A DNA stretch of 64,000 bases. Source: an uncultured Alphaproteobacteria bacterium. GTDB taxonomy: Bacteria > Pseudomonadota > Alphaproteobacteria > RS24. The stretch is from contig CALKOC010000017.1 of assembly GCA_938091085.1 (NCBI GenBank), forward strand, positions 1-64,000. The letters are read 5' to 3'. Positions 41,240 through 51,125 of this stretch are shown piece by piece (position 1 is the first letter of the stretch; each line of letters opens with the position of its first letter). The notes under the pieces are model-generated. The model was not told the DNA's origin. It ran no database searches and saw only the letters and a program-made list of their open reading frames with translations. The translations under genes and the position numbers were made by a program.

Positions 41240-42286
41240 TCATTTGTTTTTAAGCTTTAGCGTTTTCTTTTTTGATGTCGTTTTAGTCTCTGACATCTTC
41301 CAGGGCGTCACATTTTTTTCAGGTAGATTTTTAGGAGGCTTATCACTCTGAGTTTTTTCTTTAAACGATTTTTCTTTGTGAGATTTTGCCTTGAAAGAGG
41401 TGTCCGATTTAGAGGCCGGTTTAGAAGCCGGTTTAGAAACTGGTTTATTTTGCGCCCGTGCCGGTTTCTTTTCTAGGCGGTCTGCGGTTTGCTTGCTTCG
41501 GGTTTTCGGTTTGACCTGCGGCACGCGCCCCTCTGCAATATCGGACCATGTTGAGCCTAGTTGCTGACGTAAAACACGACGAGGAACTTCTTCAACAGCA
41601 CCGGTTTCCAAATTGCCGAGTTGAAATGGCCCAAAGGAAAGCCTAATCAAACGATTAACCTCCAAGCCGACATAGCTGAGAAGTTTTTTGACCTCACGGT
41701 TTTTGCCTTCTCTAAGCGAAATTGTCATCCAGACATTCCCACCTTGCTGACGTTCAACATCAACATCTACACCGCGATAATGAACCTCCTCAAGCGTGAT
41801 ACCCTTTTTTAGCTCGAGTAATTTTCGCTCATCAGGTCTACCGTAAGCGCGAACACGGTACCGACGCAGCCAGCCAGTTTCAGGTAACTCAAGATAACGC
41901 TTAAGCCCGCCATCATTAGTCAGCAATAACAAGCCTTCGGTATTAATATCCAGTCGTCCGACAGACAATACACGCGGCAAATTATCGGGGAGTTTAGAAA
42001 AAATTGTTGCACGGCCCTGCGGGTCACGTTCAGTCGTGACAAGCCCGCGCGGCTTATAATACCGCCATAAGCGCGGTGGATCTGGCTGAGCCAGTTCTTT
42101 CCCGTCAACCGTGATACGATCAGAGGGAAGAACATTCAATGCAGGCGAATTAATGGTTTTTCCATTAACTGTTACTCGCCCAGCCTGAATGATCGTCTCA
42201 GCTTCACGTCTGGATGACAGACCCGAGCGAGCCAAAACCTTGGCTATGCGGTCGCCTTTAATTGCCTGATTTGTCTTGTCATTCAT
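41240..42286 (-). CDS. Pseudouridine synthase, RluB/RsuA type
   Basis: 348 residues: an N-terminal S4 RNA-binding domain (RIAKVLARSGLSSRREAETIIQAGRVTVNG) then the RsuA/RluB catalytic domain with KPRGLVTTERDPQGR, the catalytic Asp in VGRLDINTEGLLLLTNDG, and GKNREVKKLLSYVGLEVNRLIRLSFGPF. The last about 100 residues are a basic Lys/Ser/Pro-rich tail with near-repeats. Probably modifies 23S rRNA U2605. Divergent from tadA by 54 bp. Confidence 0.93.
   Translation of the reverse strand: MNDKTNQAIKGDRIAKVLARSGLSSRREAETIIQAGRVTVNGKTINSPALNVLPSDRITVDGKELAQPDPPRLWRYYKPRGLVTTERDPQGRATIFSKLPDNLPRVLSVGRLDINTEGLLLLTNDGGLKRYLELPETGWLRRYRVRAYGRPDERKLLELKKGITLEEVHYRGVDVDVERQQGGNVWMTISLREGKNREVKKLLSYVGLEVNRLIRLSFGPFQLGNLETGAVEEVPRRVLRQQLGSTWSDIAEGRVPQVKPKTRSKQTADRLEKKPARAQNKPVSKPASKPASKSDTSFKAKSHKEKSFKEKTQSDKPPKNLPEKNVTPWKMSETKTTSKKKTLKLKNK
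41414..41449. repeat. 12-bp tandem repeats in the pseudouridine synthase tail
   Basis: GGCCGGTTTAGA, AGCCGGTTTAGA and a weaker AACTGGTTTATT lie in tandem on the plus strand. In the protein they give repeated Ser-Lys-Pro-Ala units. Copy number in such coding repeats often varies between strains. Confidence 0.75.
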
Positions 42287-42340
42287 AATGCACCATGTAG
42301 CATTATATTTTCAGAAAGTCCTGAGAATGTTGACCTCATA

Positions 42341-42829
42341 ATGAATGACCCATTAACACCATCAAGCAACCCTCAAGCCAAGCCCGACGCTTCACCTATG
42401 CAACTTGCACTTCAGCAAGCTATGGCAGCTGCAGAACGAGGGGAAGTGCCTGTTGGCGCCGTCATCACAGATGCAAAGGGATATGTAATTGCTGCCAATG
42501 GCAATAGAATTATAGAATATGCCGATCCCACAGCACATGCCGAGATGTTGGTCATCCGTGAGGCAGCGACGGCGTTAAAAAATGAACGGCTCATTGATTG
42601 CAATCTCTATGTAACGCTGGAACCTTGCCCAATGTGTGCAGGGGCTATCTCACTCGCTCGCATCAAACGGCTTTATTATGGAGCTGCAGATGAAAAAGCC
42701 GGCGGCGCAGAGCATGGCATAAGATTATTTTCTCACCCGTCATGTCATCACCGCCCAGAAGTTTATGGCGGGATAGAAGAAATTGCATGTGCGACAATTT
42801 TACAGAATTTTTTTGCTGCTAGGCGTTAA
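42341..42829 (+). CDS. tadA: tRNA(Arg) adenosine-34 deaminase
   Basis: 162-residue zinc deaminase converting A34 of tRNA-Arg(ACG) to inosine. The active site is [12 protein letters not shown] (HAE) and the zinc cysteines are in [16 protein letters not shown] (PCxxC). [11 protein letters not shown] and [18 protein letters not shown] are also typical. It is divergent from the pseudouridine synthase and followed by the acyl-CoA dehydrogenase after 58 bp. Confidence 0.96.
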   Translation: MNDPLTPSSNPQAKPDASPMQLALQQAMAAAERGEVPVGAVITDAKGYVIAANGNRIIEYADPTAHAEMLVIREAATALKNERLIDCNLYVTLEPCPMCAGAISLARIKRLYYGAADEKAGGAEHGIRLFSHPSCHHRPEVYGGIEEIACATILQNFFAARR

Positions 42830-42887
42830 TCATAACTTGCATCAAATCTCCATTCATCTGAGTATAAAGCCAATAAGGAGAAACCAA

Positions 42888-44111
42888 ATGAATTTCGATT
42901 ATTCTGATAAAACCAAGTCACTGATTGATGATGTCTCAAGCTTTATGGATAAACACATTTATCCTGCTGAGCCGATTTACAATCAGCAAATGAAAGATTT
43001 TGGAGATAATCGCTGGCAGGTCGTTCCGGTTTTGGAAGATTTGAAAGTCAAAGCGCAGGAAGCAGGCCTTTGGAATTTGTTTCTACCTGAAAGTAGTTTA
43101 GGCGCTGGTCTGACTAATTTAGAATATGCGCCTCTCGCCGAATTAATGGGTCGGGTAAGCTTTGCCTCCGAAGTGTTTAATTGCAGTGCGCCTGATACAG
43201 GAAATATGGAAGTGCTTGTCCGTTACGGAACACCAGCCCAACAGGAAGAATGGCTGACACCTCTCCTTGCCGGAGAAATCCGCTCTGCATTTTTGATGAC
43301 TGAGCCTGATGTCGCTTCCTCAGACGCTACAAATATCAAAACTTCTATCACCCGCGATGGTGACGAATATGTCATTAATGGTCGTAAATGGTGGTCCTCT
43401 GGCCTCGGTGACCCGAGGTGTAAAGTGACAATCCTGATGGGGAAATCAGATTTTGATGCCCCCCGTCACCAACAGCAATCCATGATACTTGTCCCAGTCG
43501 ATACGCCCGGCGTTGAGATTATAAGACCACTGACTGTTTTCGGTTATGATGATGCCCCGCATGGTCACATGGAAGTAAAATTGGATAATGTGCGTGTGCC
43601 GGCTGAAAACATGCTGCTAGGCGAAGGCAGAGGATTTGAAATCGCTCAGGGACGTCTCGGCCCAGGTCGTATCCATCATTGCATGAGAACAATTGGTCTT
43701 GCCGAACGCGCTCTTGAAACAATGTGCGCGCGCCTCGCTTCACGCCAAGTTTTCGGTAAGAAAATCTATGAACATTCACTCTGGGAAGAGCGCATTGCTG
43801 AAGCCAGAACTGATTTAGAAATGACCCGCCTCCTATGCCTTAAAGCTGCCCATATGATGGATACAGTCGGTAATAAAGTGGCACAAGCAGAGATTGCTAT
43901 GATTAAAGTTGCGGGTCCGAAGACAGCCCTTAAAATCATTGATAATGCAATACAGTCCCATGGCGGCGGTGGTGTCAGTCAAGATTTTGATTTGGCCAAA
44001 ATGTATTCAAATGCGCGCACCATGCGTCTGGTTGATGGTCCTGATGAAGTTCATAACCGCGCTATTGCCCGTATTGAAATGAAAAAATATATTGATCAGT
44101 CGCAAGCCTAA
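42888..44111 (+). CDS. Acyl-CoA dehydrogenase family protein
   Basis: 407 residues from ATG 42888, which follows a strong AAGGAG ribosome site; an open frame reaching back into tadA is not supported. FAD enzyme motifs: [64 protein letters not shown] and [34 protein letters not shown]. The length and the tail fit the ACAD10/11-like group. Physiological chain length is unknown. Convergent with mutL. Confidence 0.92.
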   Translation: MNFDYSDKTKSLIDDVSSFMDKHIYPAEPIYNQQMKDFGDNRWQVVPVLEDLKVKAQEAGLWNLFLPESSLGAGLTNLEYAPLAELMGRVSFASEVFNCSAPDTGNMEVLVRYGTPAQQEEWLTPLLAGEIRSAFLMTEPDVASSDATNIKTSITRDGDEYVINGRKWWSSGLGDPRCKVTILMGKSDFDAPRHQQQSMILVPVDTPGVEIIRPLTVFGYDDAPHGHMEVKLDNVRVPAENMLLGEGRGFEIAQGRLGPGRIHHCMRTIGLAERALETMCARLASRQVFGKKIYEHSLWEERIAEARTDLEMTRLLCLKAAHMMDTVGNKVAQAEIAMIKVAGPKTALKIIDNAIQSHGGGGVSQDFDLAKMYSNARTMRLVDGPDEVHNRAIARIEMKKYIDQSQA

Positions 44112-44114
44112 GAA

Positions 44115-46019
44115 CTAGCGACGTCCAAATAGTTTTTCGATATCAGCCAATTTTAGCTCCACATAGGTTGGGCGGCCATGATTGCATTGCCCAGCATGTG
44201 GTGTGGCTTCCATCTCGCGTAACAATGCATTCATTTCCGTACCATTGAGCCTACGCCCAGCTCTCACCGAACCGTGACAAGCAAGCGTACTGCATATTTC
44301 TTCAAGTTTTTCCTTAATGGCAAGTGCTGCCCCAAGCTCCGCAATTTCATCCGCCAGATCCTGTACGAGCTGTTTGACATCCGCGCTCCTAAAAAGCGTC
44401 GGAATTTCTCGAACTAGAACCGCACCATCGCCAAAGCTTTCAAGTACAAATCCAATCTCTGCAAGCTCTGTACTGCGCGCCATAAGGCGGTCAGTCTCAG
44501 CGCTATCAAGCTCGACAACTTCGGGCAGGAGCAAAATTTGACGCTCGACTCCTTTGGCCGCCATATCCTCTTTCATGCGCTCATAAACCAGTCTCTCATG
44601 AGCGGCATGCTGGTCAACAATCACCAGCCCGTCACCTGTCTGGGCGAGAACATAAGTTTCGTGAAGCTGTGCGCGTGCCAATCCCAGTGGGTAAGAGTCT
44701 AAACTCTCAGTTGAGTTTTCACTCCCAACCATCCCAGCTTGACCAGTTTGGTCTTCACTAATCTGGGCTTCGCTGGCATGAGGTGGCGCTTCAAAACCAC
44801 TAAGTTGGGCAAAACCGCCCTGTTGCCCACCGACTTCATGGGGTTGCGTCATATCCAACATGGGAGGCGCTGAAGGCCTTTCACCTCGACCACCGGGACC
44901 ATAGGACGGCACGGAAAAAGATCTTAATGCTGTATCCGCCACGGTTGTTGAAGCTCGGTGGCCCGCTTCTGCCAGAGCTGTTCTGAGCGCGCCGACAATC
45001 ATACTGCGTATCAAACCTGGATCACGAAAACGCACCTCGGTTTTAGCCGGATGAACATTCACATCAACCTCCGAGGCATCAAGATCAACAAAAAGCGCTA
45101 CTGCAGGGTGTCGATTGCGCGCCAGAAAATCCTGATATGCCCCTCGCACCGCACCGTTTAAAAGACGATCTTTAACAGGACGGCCATTAACAAAAAGATA
45201 CTGCATTTGTGCAGTTGCACGATTAAATGTCGGCAACCCGGCAAAACCCGTAAGACGCATATACCCTTTTTCTGTCTCCCTTTCGGCAGAAACAGGCACA
45301 GCATTACGTCCAAAATCCTGTCCCATAACGCCAGCTAGGCGATTTAGACGCGATTTATCTGAAACATCAGGCTCAGCTGCAACTGCAAAACTCCTTCGCC
45401 CCTCCGAAGTCAAGCTGAAACCCACTTCTGGATAGGCCATGGCCAGTCGACGAACCACATCACCAACAGCTGTCGTTTCGGCACGGTCGCTTTTTAAGAA
45501 CTTCAACCGAGCTGGGGTTGCGAAAAATAAATTCCTAACCTCTATGCGCGTACCCTGTGAACCCGATGTCGGCTTTAAATCACCAACTTTTCCAGCCGTA
45601 ACAGTTAATTGCATAGCTGAATTTATATCATTCTCACCACCAGAGGCAGGATTTTGCAGAGGTCGGGATGTAATCGTCATTTTCGATACAGCCCCAATTG
45701 AAGGGAGTGCCTCGCCGCGAAAACCGAGCGTGGACACACGAAACAATCGATCCCCACCATCGCCCTCAGGCAATTTAGATGTCGCATGACGTTCAATCGC
45801 AAGCATCATGTCATCCGAGGTCATGCCGTGACCATTGTCACTGACAATAATCAAAGACTTCCCGCCAGCACCCAAGGTTATGTCAATCCGGTTAGCCTCC
45901 GCGTCAATTGCATTTTCGACAAGTTCTTTGACGACGCTGAAAGGTCGTTCAACCACCTCACCTGCGGCAATCCGATTAATTGTTCCCTCAGGTAATTTGC
46001 GTATCTTTTTTTCAAACAT
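44115..46019 (-). CDS. mutL: DNA mismatch repair protein MutL, endonuclease type
   Basis: About 634 residues from ATG 46019 (ATG 46064 with its AAGGGAG just upstream is a possible longer start). N-terminal GHKL ATPase: [40 protein letters not shown] and [14 protein letters not shown]. After a Gly/Ser/Gln linker, the C-terminal nicking-endonuclease motif [12 protein letters not shown] and the metal-site pieces ACHGSVRAG and [11 protein letters not shown] are intact. Organisms without Dam/MutH use this MutL form, consistent with CcrM being the methylase seen here. Confidence 0.96.
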   Translation of the reverse strand: MFEKKIRKLPEGTINRIAAGEVVERPFSVVKELVENAIDAEANRIDITLGAGGKSLIIVSDNGHGMTSDDMMLAIERHATSKLPEGDGGDRLFRVSTLGFRGEALPSIGAVSKMTITSRPLQNPASGGENDINSAMQLTVTAGKVGDLKPTSGSQGTRIEVRNLFFATPARLKFLKSDRAETTAVGDVVRRLAMAYPEVGFSLTSEGRRSFAVAAEPDVSDKSRLNRLAGVMGQDFGRNAVPVSAERETEKGYMRLTGFAGLPTFNRATAQMQYLFVNGRPVKDRLLNGAVRGAYQDFLARNRHPAVALFVDLDASEVDVNVHPAKTEVRFRDPGLIRSMIVGALRTALAEAGHRASTTVADTALRSFSVPSYGPGGRGERPSAPPMLDMTQPHEVGGQQGGFAQLSGFEAPPHASEAQISEDQTGQAGMVGSENSTESLDSYPLGLARAQLHETYVLAQTGDGLVIVDQHAAHERLVYERMKEDMAAKGVERQILLLPEVVELDSAETDRLMARSTELAEIGFVLESFGDGAVLVREIPTLFRSADVKQLVQDLADEIAELGAALAIKEKLEEICSTLACHGSVRAGRRLNGTEMNALLREMEATPHAGQCNHGRPTYVELKLADIEKLFGRR

Positions 46020-46125
46020 TTTTGTGTTACCAGACTGATTCTTTTTTGATTTTAACAAAATCATCTCCCTTGCGTCGCCCCACAGAGGCGATTAGCATGT
46101 TGATAAATCTTTGAGGGTTGAAAAC

Positions 46126-48390
46126 ATGTCAGACATAAACAACAAAAATTCATCAAACACTGCCAAGATTATCTCCGGCGTTATTCTCGGACTTATTTTA
46201 TTTTGCGGCCTTTATGTGGTTGGCATCTATCTAGACCTCTATGGCAAAACCCGTGACGCAGGGGTTATTCAAGCTGAAGGCCTCGCACCGGAAATCATTT
46301 CCCAGCGTGTCGATACGCAACAAGCCGCCATTGGTCAAATGGATGAAAATAACGAAGCTCAAATCTTATTCGGCGATTTACATGTTCATAGCACATTCTC
46401 AACCGATGCATTTTTATGGTCTATGCCACTTTATGGCGGCGAAGGTGTTTATCCAATCGCGGATGCTTGCGATTATGCGCGCTACTGCTCTGGCATAGAT
46501 TTTTGGGCTATCACCGACCATGCAGAAGCCACTACAAAAAAGAGATGGTCACAAACCAAGCAATCACTGCGTGATTGTAATGCTCGCGCGGGGGACCCAT
46601 CCAACCCGGATATGATTAGTTATCTTGGCTTTGAGTGGTCTCAAGTCGGCGCTACACCAGAAACACATTATGGTCATAAAAATGTAATTTTTGAAGGTCT
46701 TGAGGATAAGGAGCTGGCTATGCGCCCTATTGCCTCCGGCGGTCTGGCAACAGAAGTGCTTCGTAATCAGTCCTCAAACATGATGCCCCGTTCAACCGTA
46801 TTTCTAGATTTTGAGAATCGTCAGGTCTATTACGACATCAGAAAATATCTGTCAGAGATTGGCGAAGCGCCATCATGCGACCCGTCATTACCGTCAAACG
46901 AATTGCCGGAAGATTGCTTTGAAATTGCCGAAACACCCGCTGATTTAGTGGAACGCCTCGGACAACAAAATCTAGACCCTTTAATCATTCCGCATGGCTC
47001 TAGCTGGGGCTTTTATACCCCATTCCTAACCACCTGGGACAAGCAACTCAAAACCGCTATGTATCCTGAGAAATTTAAGCTGATTGAAATTATGTCCGGC
47101 CATGGTAATTCCGAGGAATATCGGGATTATAAAAACGCTGTTCCCGGTGAAGACGGCATGCTCGCTTGCCCCGAACCCACAGAAAATTTCACACCATTAT
47201 GTCATCGCGCTGGCGAAATTTTAATGGAAAGATGCCTCGCTTCAGGTGAGACACAGAATGTTTGCGAGGACCGCGCCGAATATGCCCGTTTTGCAGCAGT
47301 CAATATGATTACAGCTGGGCATTTATCAATTGGAGCCAGCGAACCAAGCGATTGGCTTGATACGGGTCAATGCATTGACTGTTTTAGACCTTCCTTCAAT
47401 CACCGCCCCGGTACTAGTATCCAATATGGGCTAGCGATTTCTAATTTTGACGACCCTGAAAATCCTACTCGGTTTAACTGGGGATTTATATCAGCCAGTG
47501 ACAATCACCGCGCCCGACCCGGCACCGGCTATAAGCCTGCCCAAAGATTGCGGACAACCGAAATGGCACGTATCGAGTCGGATTATCTGATTGATATGAT
47601 GCGTCAGACTCATGAAGAATATGCCGAAGCAGAATTGGAGACACTTGAAGATAGGCGCGATAATCTTAGCTTCAATATGCTGGAGGTTGAACGACAAGGC
47701 AGTTACTGGACAACAGGGGGTCTGGCGGCGGTTCATACACCAAGCCGTGACCGCAAGTCCGTTTTTAATGCTATGGAAAACCGTCAGGTTTATGCCACAT
47801 CCGGCCCGCGAATTTTGCTCTGGTTTGATATGAAAACTAACAAAGAAACAATCCGCATGGGCGGCACAACCAGCACAGATGTCAACCCGACATTCAGCGT
47901 CAAGGCAGTTGGTGATTTTGATCAACTCCCCGGATGCCCAAGTCATGTTGTCGATAATCTGGGTACGGAACGTGTTCAGAAATTATGTGGTGGCGAATGT
48001 TACAATCCGTCCGATGAAAGATTGCCAATCACCCGCATTGAGATTATTCGGATTAAGCCTCAAATATCACCTAATGAAAATGTTGGCGATTTGATTGAAG
48101 ACCCATGGCTTGTGCATCAATGTGATACATCTGCAGAGGGTTGCCAATTCAGCTTCACTGATCAGGATTTTGTCAAAGACGGGCGCGATACTACCTATTA
48201 CGCCCGCGCTATTCAAATCCCAACACAGGTCATTAATGCCGACCCGTTACGTTGTGAATATGACGAAACCGGACAGTGTGTAAAGGTTAACCTTTGTCAC
48301 GCTGATTATCGCCAAGACCCTGAAGATCAGTGCGATGACCCAAGCGAGGAACGTGCATGGTCTTCTCCAATTTATGTAAATATTAAGTAA
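46126..48390 (+). CDS. DUF3604 PHP-like metallohydrolase, membrane-anchored
   Basis: 754 residues from ATG 46126 with a GAGGG element upstream. An N-terminal membrane anchor (IISGVILGLILFCGLYVVGIYL) places the rest outside the cytoplasm; the many cysteines (CDYARYCSG, CIDCF, CPSHV) fit an oxidising compartment. PHP-like metal motifs: GDLHVHSTFSTDAF, WAITDHAEAT, PHGSSWGFY, IMSGHGNSEEYRDY and ISASDNHRARPGTG. DUF3604 has no established reaction. It is coupled to a PpiC gene by a one-base overlap (TAATG) and followed by HupE, suggesting a three-gene unit. Confidence 0.85.
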   Translation: MSDINNKNSSNTAKIISGVILGLILFCGLYVVGIYLDLYGKTRDAGVIQAEGLAPEIISQRVDTQQAAIGQMDENNEAQILFGDLHVHSTFSTDAFLWSMPLYGGEGVYPIADACDYARYCSGIDFWAITDHAEATTKKRWSQTKQSLRDCNARAGDPSNPDMISYLGFEWSQVGATPETHYGHKNVIFEGLEDKELAMRPIASGGLATEVLRNQSSNMMPRSTVFLDFENRQVYYDIRKYLSEIGEAPSCDPSLPSNELPEDCFEIAETPADLVERLGQQNLDPLIIPHGSSWGFYTPFLTTWDKQLKTAMYPEKFKLIEIMSGHGNSEEYRDYKNAVPGEDGMLACPEPTENFTPLCHRAGEILMERCLASGETQNVCEDRAEYARFAAVNMITAGHLSIGASEPSDWLDTGQCIDCFRPSFNHRPGTSIQYGLAISNFDDPENPTRFNWGFISASDNHRARPGTGYKPAQRLRTTEMARIESDYLIDMMRQTHEEYAEAELETLEDRRDNLSFNMLEVERQGSYWTTGGLAAVHTPSRDRKSVFNAMENRQVYATSGPRILLWFDMKTNKETIRMGGTTSTDVNPTFSVKAVGDFDQLPGCPSHVVDNLGTERVQKLCGGECYNPSDERLPITRIEIIRIKPQISPNENVGDLIEDPWLVHQCDTSAEGCQFSFTDQDFVKDGRDTTYYARAIQIPTQVINADPLRCEYDETGQCVKVNLCHADYRQDPEDQCDDPSEERAWSSPIYVNIK

Positions 48391-49289
48391 TGACTGATAT
48401 GGAAAAAACCTCCTCAGAAAACCTGCCCTATATGCCGCTTCTACTTGGGCTAATGGCACTTGCCGGTCTCATCGTCGCGGTTAGTACAGTGTTTGATTCA
48501 CCACAGCCTGACTATGAAGGCACCGTCGTCGCTTTTGTTAACGAGACGCCCATACCAGAAACAGGTTACCTCAGAGCCTTATCTATGCTTGAGCAAGATA
48601 AGCGCGGCCCAATTACAGATGCTGACAGAACCCGCATCCTAGATTTATTGATTGAAGAAGAATTGCTCATTCAACGCGCCGATGAGATTAATCTTATCGG
48701 GATTGATAGTTCAGTCCGTAAATCCCTTACAAACGCCATGATACAATTTATCATATCTGAAAATGGCGATACCGAGATAACAGAAGATATTCTCAACTCG
48801 CATTTCTTAAAAAACCTCGATTATTTTACGCCGAACAAACAAATATGGGTGAAACGAATTTATGTACGAGGCGCGCGGGGTGATGCTGAACAGCGGCTGC
48901 AAGAAATTCGCACAGCACTCCAGCAAGGGGAAAATTTCGATACGGTCGCGTCGCGGCTAGGTGATGAAATTTTTCCTGAAATTCCAAGCAGCCTATTGCC
49001 GCCAGCCAAATTACAAGCCTATCTAGGGCCGGCGCTGACCCAAACCGTCATTTCTTTGAATGAAGGGGCAATTACGGATGCTATTCGAGTCGGTAGTGGG
49101 TGGCATTTTTTATATCTTGTGCAACAACGTAAAGGCGTTGTACCAGAATTTGAAGATATCCGAGATCAAGTCGAAAATGACTATCTAAGAAAAGTCGAAG
49201 AAAAAGCGCTCCGCGATTATCTTGATTGGCTGCGGGAGCGCGCCGATATTGATCAAACCGCCTCTCAACTTCAACCAGCCGATTTTTAG
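48390..49289 (+). CDS. Membrane-anchored PpiC-type peptidyl-prolyl isomerase
   Basis: 299 residues. One N-terminal membrane helix (MPLLLGLMALAGLIVAVSTVF), a SurA-like helical part (VNETPIPETGYLRALSMLEQD, RILDLLIEEELLIQRADEI) and a parvulin domain (KQIWVKRIYVRGA, LQQGENFDTVASRLGDE, GAITDAIRVGSGWHFLYLVQQRKG). It probably folds extracytoplasmic proteins, perhaps the disulfide-rich DUF3604 protein whose stop codon overlaps its start. hupE follows 12 bp later. Confidence 0.86.
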   Translation: MTDMEKTSSENLPYMPLLLGLMALAGLIVAVSTVFDSPQPDYEGTVVAFVNETPIPETGYLRALSMLEQDKRGPITDADRTRILDLLIEEELLIQRADEINLIGIDSSVRKSLTNAMIQFIISENGDTEITEDILNSHFLKNLDYFTPNKQIWVKRIYVRGARGDAEQRLQEIRTALQQGENFDTVASRLGDEIFPEIPSSLLPPAKLQAYLGPALTQTVISLNEGAITDAIRVGSGWHFLYLVQQRKGVVPEFEDIRDQVENDYLRKVEEKALRDYLDWLRERADIDQTASQLQPADF

Positions 49290-49301
49290 ACTGGAAAGCT
49301 C

Positions 49302-50606
49302 ATGCTCAAAAGTCTTGTAAAGGCTTGTGCTCAAAAACTGTTCGGCTTTGCATTCATGGTTGCTCTTGCACCAGCTCTATTGGCGAGCCATGCACTTATT
49401 CTAAGTGGTATCGGCATAGACAGTGTTCACGCACATGAAAAAAGTCAATCATTCTCAAAATGGCGCAGCACCGAAAAAGGTATTGCCGTTATTTTCACAG
49501 TGGCCGCGCGTCAGGTAACACTTTTACCGCCCAGCGATCCTAATGCCCCATCGCTTGAACGCACATTGGGTCAACATTTAGATAACACAATAACATTATC
49601 AAAACCTGAAGCCCCTTGCATTTCTTCTGGCTTTACGCCGCGCAAAGCCCGCCCTGGCTTTATCAGCATGGAAAATTACTTCATGTGCCCTGCCGAAGAA
49701 TCTGAGGAAAGCGATACAGTAACTATTGGCATTGAGAGTTTTATGGATTTCGCAGAAACCCATATTCATTTCGCACAATTTAGGAATGAAACCGGTCAAT
49801 ATCGTGGCTATCTATTTAACTATGACCGGAGGCAGGATGTTTTGAGCCTTGAAGCTGATGGCAATATGGTCGCTGAGGATATCGGGCTCGTTAAAACCTT
49901 TTTCCGTTATAGTCAGATAGGTATCACTCATATTTTAAGCGGCATTGACCATCTGGTTTTTCTACTCGGTCTTTTACTTTTGACCAACCGCTTACGTGAC
50001 GTCGTGCTGGTGGTGACTGGTTTCACTATTGGTCACAGTCTGACGCTGGGGCTGAGTGCGATGAAGATTGTCTCAACTCAGTCTGCCATAGTTGAGGGGC
50101 TCATCGGCTTTACAATTTTAGTTATTGCTGCCGAGGCTGTTATGGCGCGGCGCAATCTGATGTGGTTGGCAGGTGGTGTATTTGCGCTGATGCTGTTTTT
50201 CATGGGGCTTTATTCCATCACACTAGAAGCCCCGATGCCAATTAATGGATGGGCTGGTTTGATGCTGTTTGCAGTGGCCTATGGGTTTTATTCTCAAAAC
50301 CTAAACATCGTGAGACAAACTTTGCCTCTTATGGTTGTGATTTTTGGTCTCGTTCATGGATTTGGATTTGCCGGTGTTCTCGTCGAGGCAGGTCTTCCGA
50401 ATGACCGACTGCTATCAGCGCTTATCGGGTTTAATCTTGGCGTTGAAATCGGTCAACTTTTGATTGTCGCCATTATCTGGTTCGGTTTCTTCCGGTATAT
50501 GCATTCGCACTTTTCAGAGAAGCTGCGCGGAGCAATAACAGACTTTGCTGGCATCGCTATGTGCGGCATCGGCATGTTCTGGTTTGCGTCCAGACTGCTG
50601 ATTTAA
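49302..50606 (+). CDS. HupE/UreJ family membrane protein
   Basis: 434 residues: a signal peptide (ending about VHAHEK), an extracytoplasmic domain to about residue 195, then the HupE-type membrane part with six or seven helices. The signature motifs are GITHILSGIDHLVFLLGLLLL, VVTGFTIGHSLTLGLSA and VIFGLVHGFGFAGVLVEAGLP, with His residues typical of HupE/UreJ. The family has been linked to nickel or other cargo, but here no hydrogenase or urease is near. It ends the DUF3604-PpiC-HupE unit. Confidence 0.88.
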   Translation: MLKSLVKACAQKLFGFAFMVALAPALLASHALILSGIGIDSVHAHEKSQSFSKWRSTEKGIAVIFTVAARQVTLLPPSDPNAPSLERTLGQHLDNTITLSKPEAPCISSGFTPRKARPGFISMENYFMCPAEESEESDTVTIGIESFMDFAETHIHFAQFRNETGQYRGYLFNYDRRQDVLSLEADGNMVAEDIGLVKTFFRYSQIGITHILSGIDHLVFLLGLLLLTNRLRDVVLVVTGFTIGHSLTLGLSAMKIVSTQSAIVEGLIGFTILVIAAEAVMARRNLMWLAGGVFALMLFFMGLYSITLEAPMPINGWAGLMLFAVAYGFYSQNLNIVRQTLPLMVVIFGLVHGFGFAGVLVEAGLPNDRLLSALIGFNLGVEIGQLLIVAIIWFGFFRYMHSHFSEKLRGAITDFAGIAMCGIGMFWFASRLLI

Positions 50607-50615
50607 GTATTGATT

Positions 50616-51125
50616 TTACTTTAACTCTTGAGGGGCGATAAGCACCCCATCAGCATCGGCATATAGCCATGCGCCGGGATAGATGTTAACCCCATCAATA
50701 CGAAGCGGGACATTAATACTGCCTACACCCCGTTTAAGGCTCTTTTTAGGATGTGTGCCTAAAGCTTTAATCCCGACATCGACTTCAGCCAATTCAAGCG
50801 TATCTCTCACAAAACCATTTATCACAATGCCGGCCCAACCATTTGCTTCAGCAAGCTCACCCAGATTTCCACCGAGTAAAGCGCACCGGGCGGAGCCGTG
50901 ACCATCAACGACAATCACCTGCCCTTCCCCCTTACTTTCCAGCAATTCTCTCAGCGCACCATTATCCTCAAATGTATCGAGTGTCACAATCGGCCCGCTG
51001 AAAGCTAAGCGCTTCCCAAAATCTCTGAACGCCAGCCCGAGATAAGCCAGTTCGTCAGAGTAAGCATCTGACAAGTCAGCAGTACAAATTAACTCTCCGG
51101 ATGTGGGTTCAGAAGTGCCAGCCAT
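50616..51125 (-). CDS. RraA-like protein (HMG/oxaloacetate aldolase family)
   Basis: 169 residues. Close to the RraA family: TADLSDAYSDELAYL at the start, FSGPIVTLDTFEDNGALRELL, VVDGHGSARCALLGGNLGELAEANGWAGIVINGFVRD, ALGTHPKKSLKRGVGSINVPL and ADADGVLIAPQEL. Family members either bind RNase E (E. coli RraA) or act as class II aldolases/oxaloacetate decarboxylases; the GGxLGxLA and RD residues for the enzyme site are seen. It overlaps aceA by one base (TAATG), so a metabolic role with isocitrate lyase is plausible. Confidence 0.88.
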   Translation of the reverse strand: MAGTSEPTSGELICTADLSDAYSDELAYLGLAFRDFGKRLAFSGPIVTLDTFEDNGALRELLESKGEGQVIVVDGHGSARCALLGGNLGELAEANGWAGIVINGFVRDTLELAEVDVGIKALGTHPKKSLKRGVGSINVPLRIDGVNIYPGAWLYADADGVLIAPQELK

